A stretch of DNA of 31,736 bases, taken from NCBI GenBank assembly GCA_023458215.1, contig JAEXAJ010000100.1, positions 1 to 31,736 of the forward strand, given 5' to 3'. Position numbers and translations under genes: made by a program. The notes beneath the pieces are model-generated. The model did no database searches. It was not told where the DNA came from and saw only the letters and a list, made by a program, of their open reading frames with translations. Shown one piece after another: positions 30,062-31,736 of the stretch (its first letter is position 1; the number at the start of each line of letters is the position of its first letter). The stretch comes from Bacteroidota bacterium. Its GTDB lineage: Bacteria; Bacteroidota; Bacteroidia; Bacteroidales; Bacteroidaceae.

Positions 30062-31084
30062 ATGAGTACAATAATCTTAGGAATAGAATCTTCTTGTGAC
30101 GACACTTCTGCTGCTGTTATCAAGGATGGCTATCTGCTTTCGAATGTAGTGTCCAGTCAAGCTGTACACGAAGCGTATGGTGGTGTAGTACCTGAACTTG
30201 CTTCTCGTGCTCATCAGCAAAATATTGTTCCGGTAGTGCATGAAGCACTGAAACGCGCCGGGATAACAAAAGAAGAACTGAGCGCTGTGGCATTTACACG
30301 CGGTCCCGGTCTTATGGGATCTTTGCTGGTCGGTGTATCGTTTGCAAAAGGATTTGCCCGTTCTTTAGGTGTTCCTATGATTGATGTTAATCATTTGACA
30401 GGACATGTGTTAGCTCATTTTATTAAAGCCGAAGGCGAGGAGAATGTTCAACCTAACTTTCCTTTCCTTTGTCTGTTAGTTTCTGGTGGAAACTCCCAAA
30501 TCATTTTGGTGAAAGCCTATAATGATATGGAAATATTAGGCCAAACTATTGATGATGCTGCCGGTGAAGCAATAGATAAATGTTCCAAAGTTATGGGATT
30601 GGGATATCCGGGTGGACCGATAATTGATAAGTTGGCGCGTCAGGGTAACCCGAGGGCTTTTACCTTCAGTAAACCGCATATTCCGGGTTTGGATTACAGT
30701 TTTAGCGGGTTAAAGACATCTTTTCTCTATTCTTTGAGAGACTGGTTGAAGGAAGACCCCGATTTCATCGAAAATCATAAGGTGGATTTGGCTGCTTCAT
30801 TGGAAGCGACTGTTGTGGATATTTTGATGGATAAATTGCGTAAAGCAGCCAAAGAATATAAAATAAAGGAAGTGGCAGTTGCGGGTGGTGTCTCGGCTAA
30901 TAATGGATTGCGTAATTCATTCCGTGAACATGCTGAAAAATATGGTTGGAATATCTTTATTCCGAAATTCAGTTATACTACCGATAATGCCGCTATGATC
31001 GCTATTACTGGCTACTTTAAGTATCTGGATAAAGACTACTGTCCAATGGATGCGCCTGCTTATTCACGGGTAACTTTAAAATAA
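30062..31084 (+). CDS. tsaD: tRNA N6-adenosine threonylcarbamoyltransferase (TsaD)
   Basis: A 340-residue cytoplasmic enzyme that transfers threonylcarbamoyl to adenosine 37 of ANN-decoding tRNAs, working with TsaB and TsaE. Diagnostic motifs are ILGIESSCDDTSAAVI at the N-terminus, GGVVPELASRAHQ, the metal-binding HLTGHVLAHF (His-x3-His), LVSGGNSQI, DDAAGEAIDK, GGPIIDKLA and the C-terminal VAGGVSANNGLR and YTTDNAAMIA. Length is typical. The ATG at 30062 lies just downstream of the promoter. A CinA-like gene follows after 18 nt and is probably co-transcribed. Confidence 0.97.
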   Translation: MSTIILGIESSCDDTSAAVIKDGYLLSNVVSSQAVHEAYGGVVPELASRAHQQNIVPVVHEALKRAGITKEELSAVAFTRGPGLMGSLLVGVSFAKGFARSLGVPMIDVNHLTGHVLAHFIKAEGEENVQPNFPFLCLLVSGGNSQIILVKAYNDMEILGQTIDDAAGEAIDKCSKVMGLGYPGGPIIDKLARQGNPRAFTFSKPHIPGLDYSFSGLKTSFLYSLRDWLKEDPDFIENHKVDLAASLEATVVDILMDKLRKAAKEYKIKEVAVAGGVSANNGLRNSFREHAEKYGWNIFIPKFSYTTDNAAMIAITGYFKYLDKDYCPMDAPAYSRVTLK

Positions 31085-31102
31085 ACCTATATATAATAAG
31101 GT

Positions 31103-31570
31103 ATGAAACTGGAAGAAGAAGTCGGATTACTGCTGAAATCAAAGAAATTGTCCCTTTCCACCGCAGAAAGTTGTACCGGTGGGGGAATTGCCTCCTTGAT
31201 AACATCTGTTCCGGGTAGTTCAGAATACTTTAATGGAGGCATTGTGGCATACTCCAATGAAGTTAAGATGTCTTTGCTCCATGTATCTGCCGAAACCTTA
31301 GAAAGACATGGGGCGGTAAGTCGTGAAACGGTGATCGAAATGGTGAAAGGTGCGATGAAAACGCTGAAAACGGATTGTGCGGTTGCAACATCGGGCATTG
31401 CGGGCCCTGGTGGTGGAACGCCAGAGAAGCCGGTAGGTACTGTTTGGATTGCCGCTGCCTATAAAAATGAAATCGTTACTATGAAGCAGGAAGGAGATTC
31501 CGGAAGATTGGGAAATGTACAAAATGCTATTCAGAATGCTCTTTTGCTGCTTCGAAACAGCTTGAAATAA
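31103..31570 (+). CDS. pncC: CinA C-terminal domain protein, NMN amidohydrolase (PncC-like)
   Basis: A 155-residue stand-alone CinA C-terminal domain, without the N-terminal molybdopterin-binding-like half of full CinA. Conserved segments are [18 protein letters not shown] (about residues 16-33), [32 protein letters not shown] and [20 protein letters not shown]. Family members deamidate nicotinamide mononucleotide to nicotinate mononucleotide, so a role in pyridine nucleotide salvage is likely. It shares the tsaD transcript and lies 121 nt upstream of rpmB. Confidence 0.9.
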   Translation: MKLEEEVGLLLKSKKLSLSTAESCTGGGIASLITSVPGSSEYFNGGIVAYSNEVKMSLLHVSAETLERHGAVSRETVIEMVKGAMKTLKTDCAVATSGIAGPGGGTPEKPVGTVWIAAAYKNEIVTMKQEGDSGRLGNVQNAIQNALLLLRNSLK

Positions 31571-31634
31571 GGAAAAAATGCTATCATACAATGAATTATT
31601 TTATGAAATACTTGTTTGGTAACGATAAAAGTAC

Positions 31635-31642
31635 TTACTTTG
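31635..31642 (+). promoter_or_regulatory. Probable -7 element for rpmB
   Basis: TTACTTTG followed by CGCTCTGTTTGAA; one mismatch from TAnnTTTG. It lies about 50 nt upstream of the rpmB ATG. The sequence just downstream resembles that of the proS promoter. Confidence 0.5.
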
Positions 31643-31691
31643 CGCTCTGTTTGAAAGAAGTATAGAAGAAAACTATAAAATAAAGATAGAA

Positions 31692-31736
31692 ATGTCAAAG
31701 ATTTGTCAAATTACCGGAAAGAAGGCCATGATTGGC
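31692..31736 (+). CDS. rpmB: 50S ribosomal protein L28, 5' part only
   Basis: The first 15 codons (MSKICQITGKKAMIG) match the start of bacterial ribosomal protein L28, whose N-terminus is typically M-S-x-x-C-x-x-T-G-K-x-x-x-x-G. The gene runs off the right end of the window. It begins about 50 nt after a probable promoter and is not in frame with, or overlapping, the preceding gene. Confidence 0.85.
   Translation, partial: MSKICQITGKKAMIG

Overview
The window looks like a chromosomal segment of a Bacteroidota gut commensal, most likely Bacteroides or a close relative. Almost every gene or operon start that can be judged is preceded by the Bacteroidota -7 element TAnnTTTG, with no need for a Shine-Dalgarno sequence. 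The gene content fits the same group: a fimbrillin-like lipoprotein, an HU-HIG type DNA-binding protein, TamB, and the late cobalamin genes. Apart from the repeats, the window is mostly core and housekeeping sequence. Assignments come from reading motifs and context; no database search was run.

Region 1 (1-8.8 kb) is transcribed leftward. It holds a small secreted protein, then a tripartite export operon (TolC, HlyD-type adaptor, and two ABC-2 permeases fused in one chain) with no ATPase gene. Next come an HU-like DNA-binding protein whose leader carries a 22-bp tandem repeat, and a surface lipoprotein with a fimbrillin-like N-terminus and GLUG repeats, translationally coupled to a small protein of unknown function.

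Region 2 (8.9-15.5 kb) is a late cobalamin locus made of two convergent operons. cobQ-cobD-cbiB runs rightward and cobU-cobT-cobS-cobC runs leftward. Together they amidate the corrin ring, build and attach the aminopropanol arm, activate it with GTP, activate the lower ligand and join the two. No corrin-ring synthesis genes and no cobalamin riboswitch are visible.

Region 3 (15.5-18.7 kb) holds a YjbR-family gene, tRNA-Gly(CCC) with a strong terminator, an AT-rich stretch with tspO and what look like decayed coding fragments, and proS. Region 4 (18.8-25.3 kb) runs rightward: a cation diffusion facilitator, a solitary HicB-like small protein, an LpxH-like phosphoesterase with a glycosyltransferase, and an overlapping ppk1-ppx pair. 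Region 5 (25.4 kb to the end) has a very long tamB on the minus strand diverging from tsaD, then a stand-alone CinA/PncC-type amidohydrolase, and the first 15 codons of rpmB (L28).

The most unusual signal is a two-copy repeat family: a conserved hairpin core containing ATAGCGCAGCCCAAT, flanked by different low-complexity inverted arms in each copy. One copy abuts and supplies the 3' end of the hlyD-type gene (about 3082-3208). The other sits in frame inside cobQ (about 10064-10203) and is translated as roughly 45 extra residues. Other points worth checking are the apparently missing start codon of tamB and the repeat array upstream of the HU-like gene.
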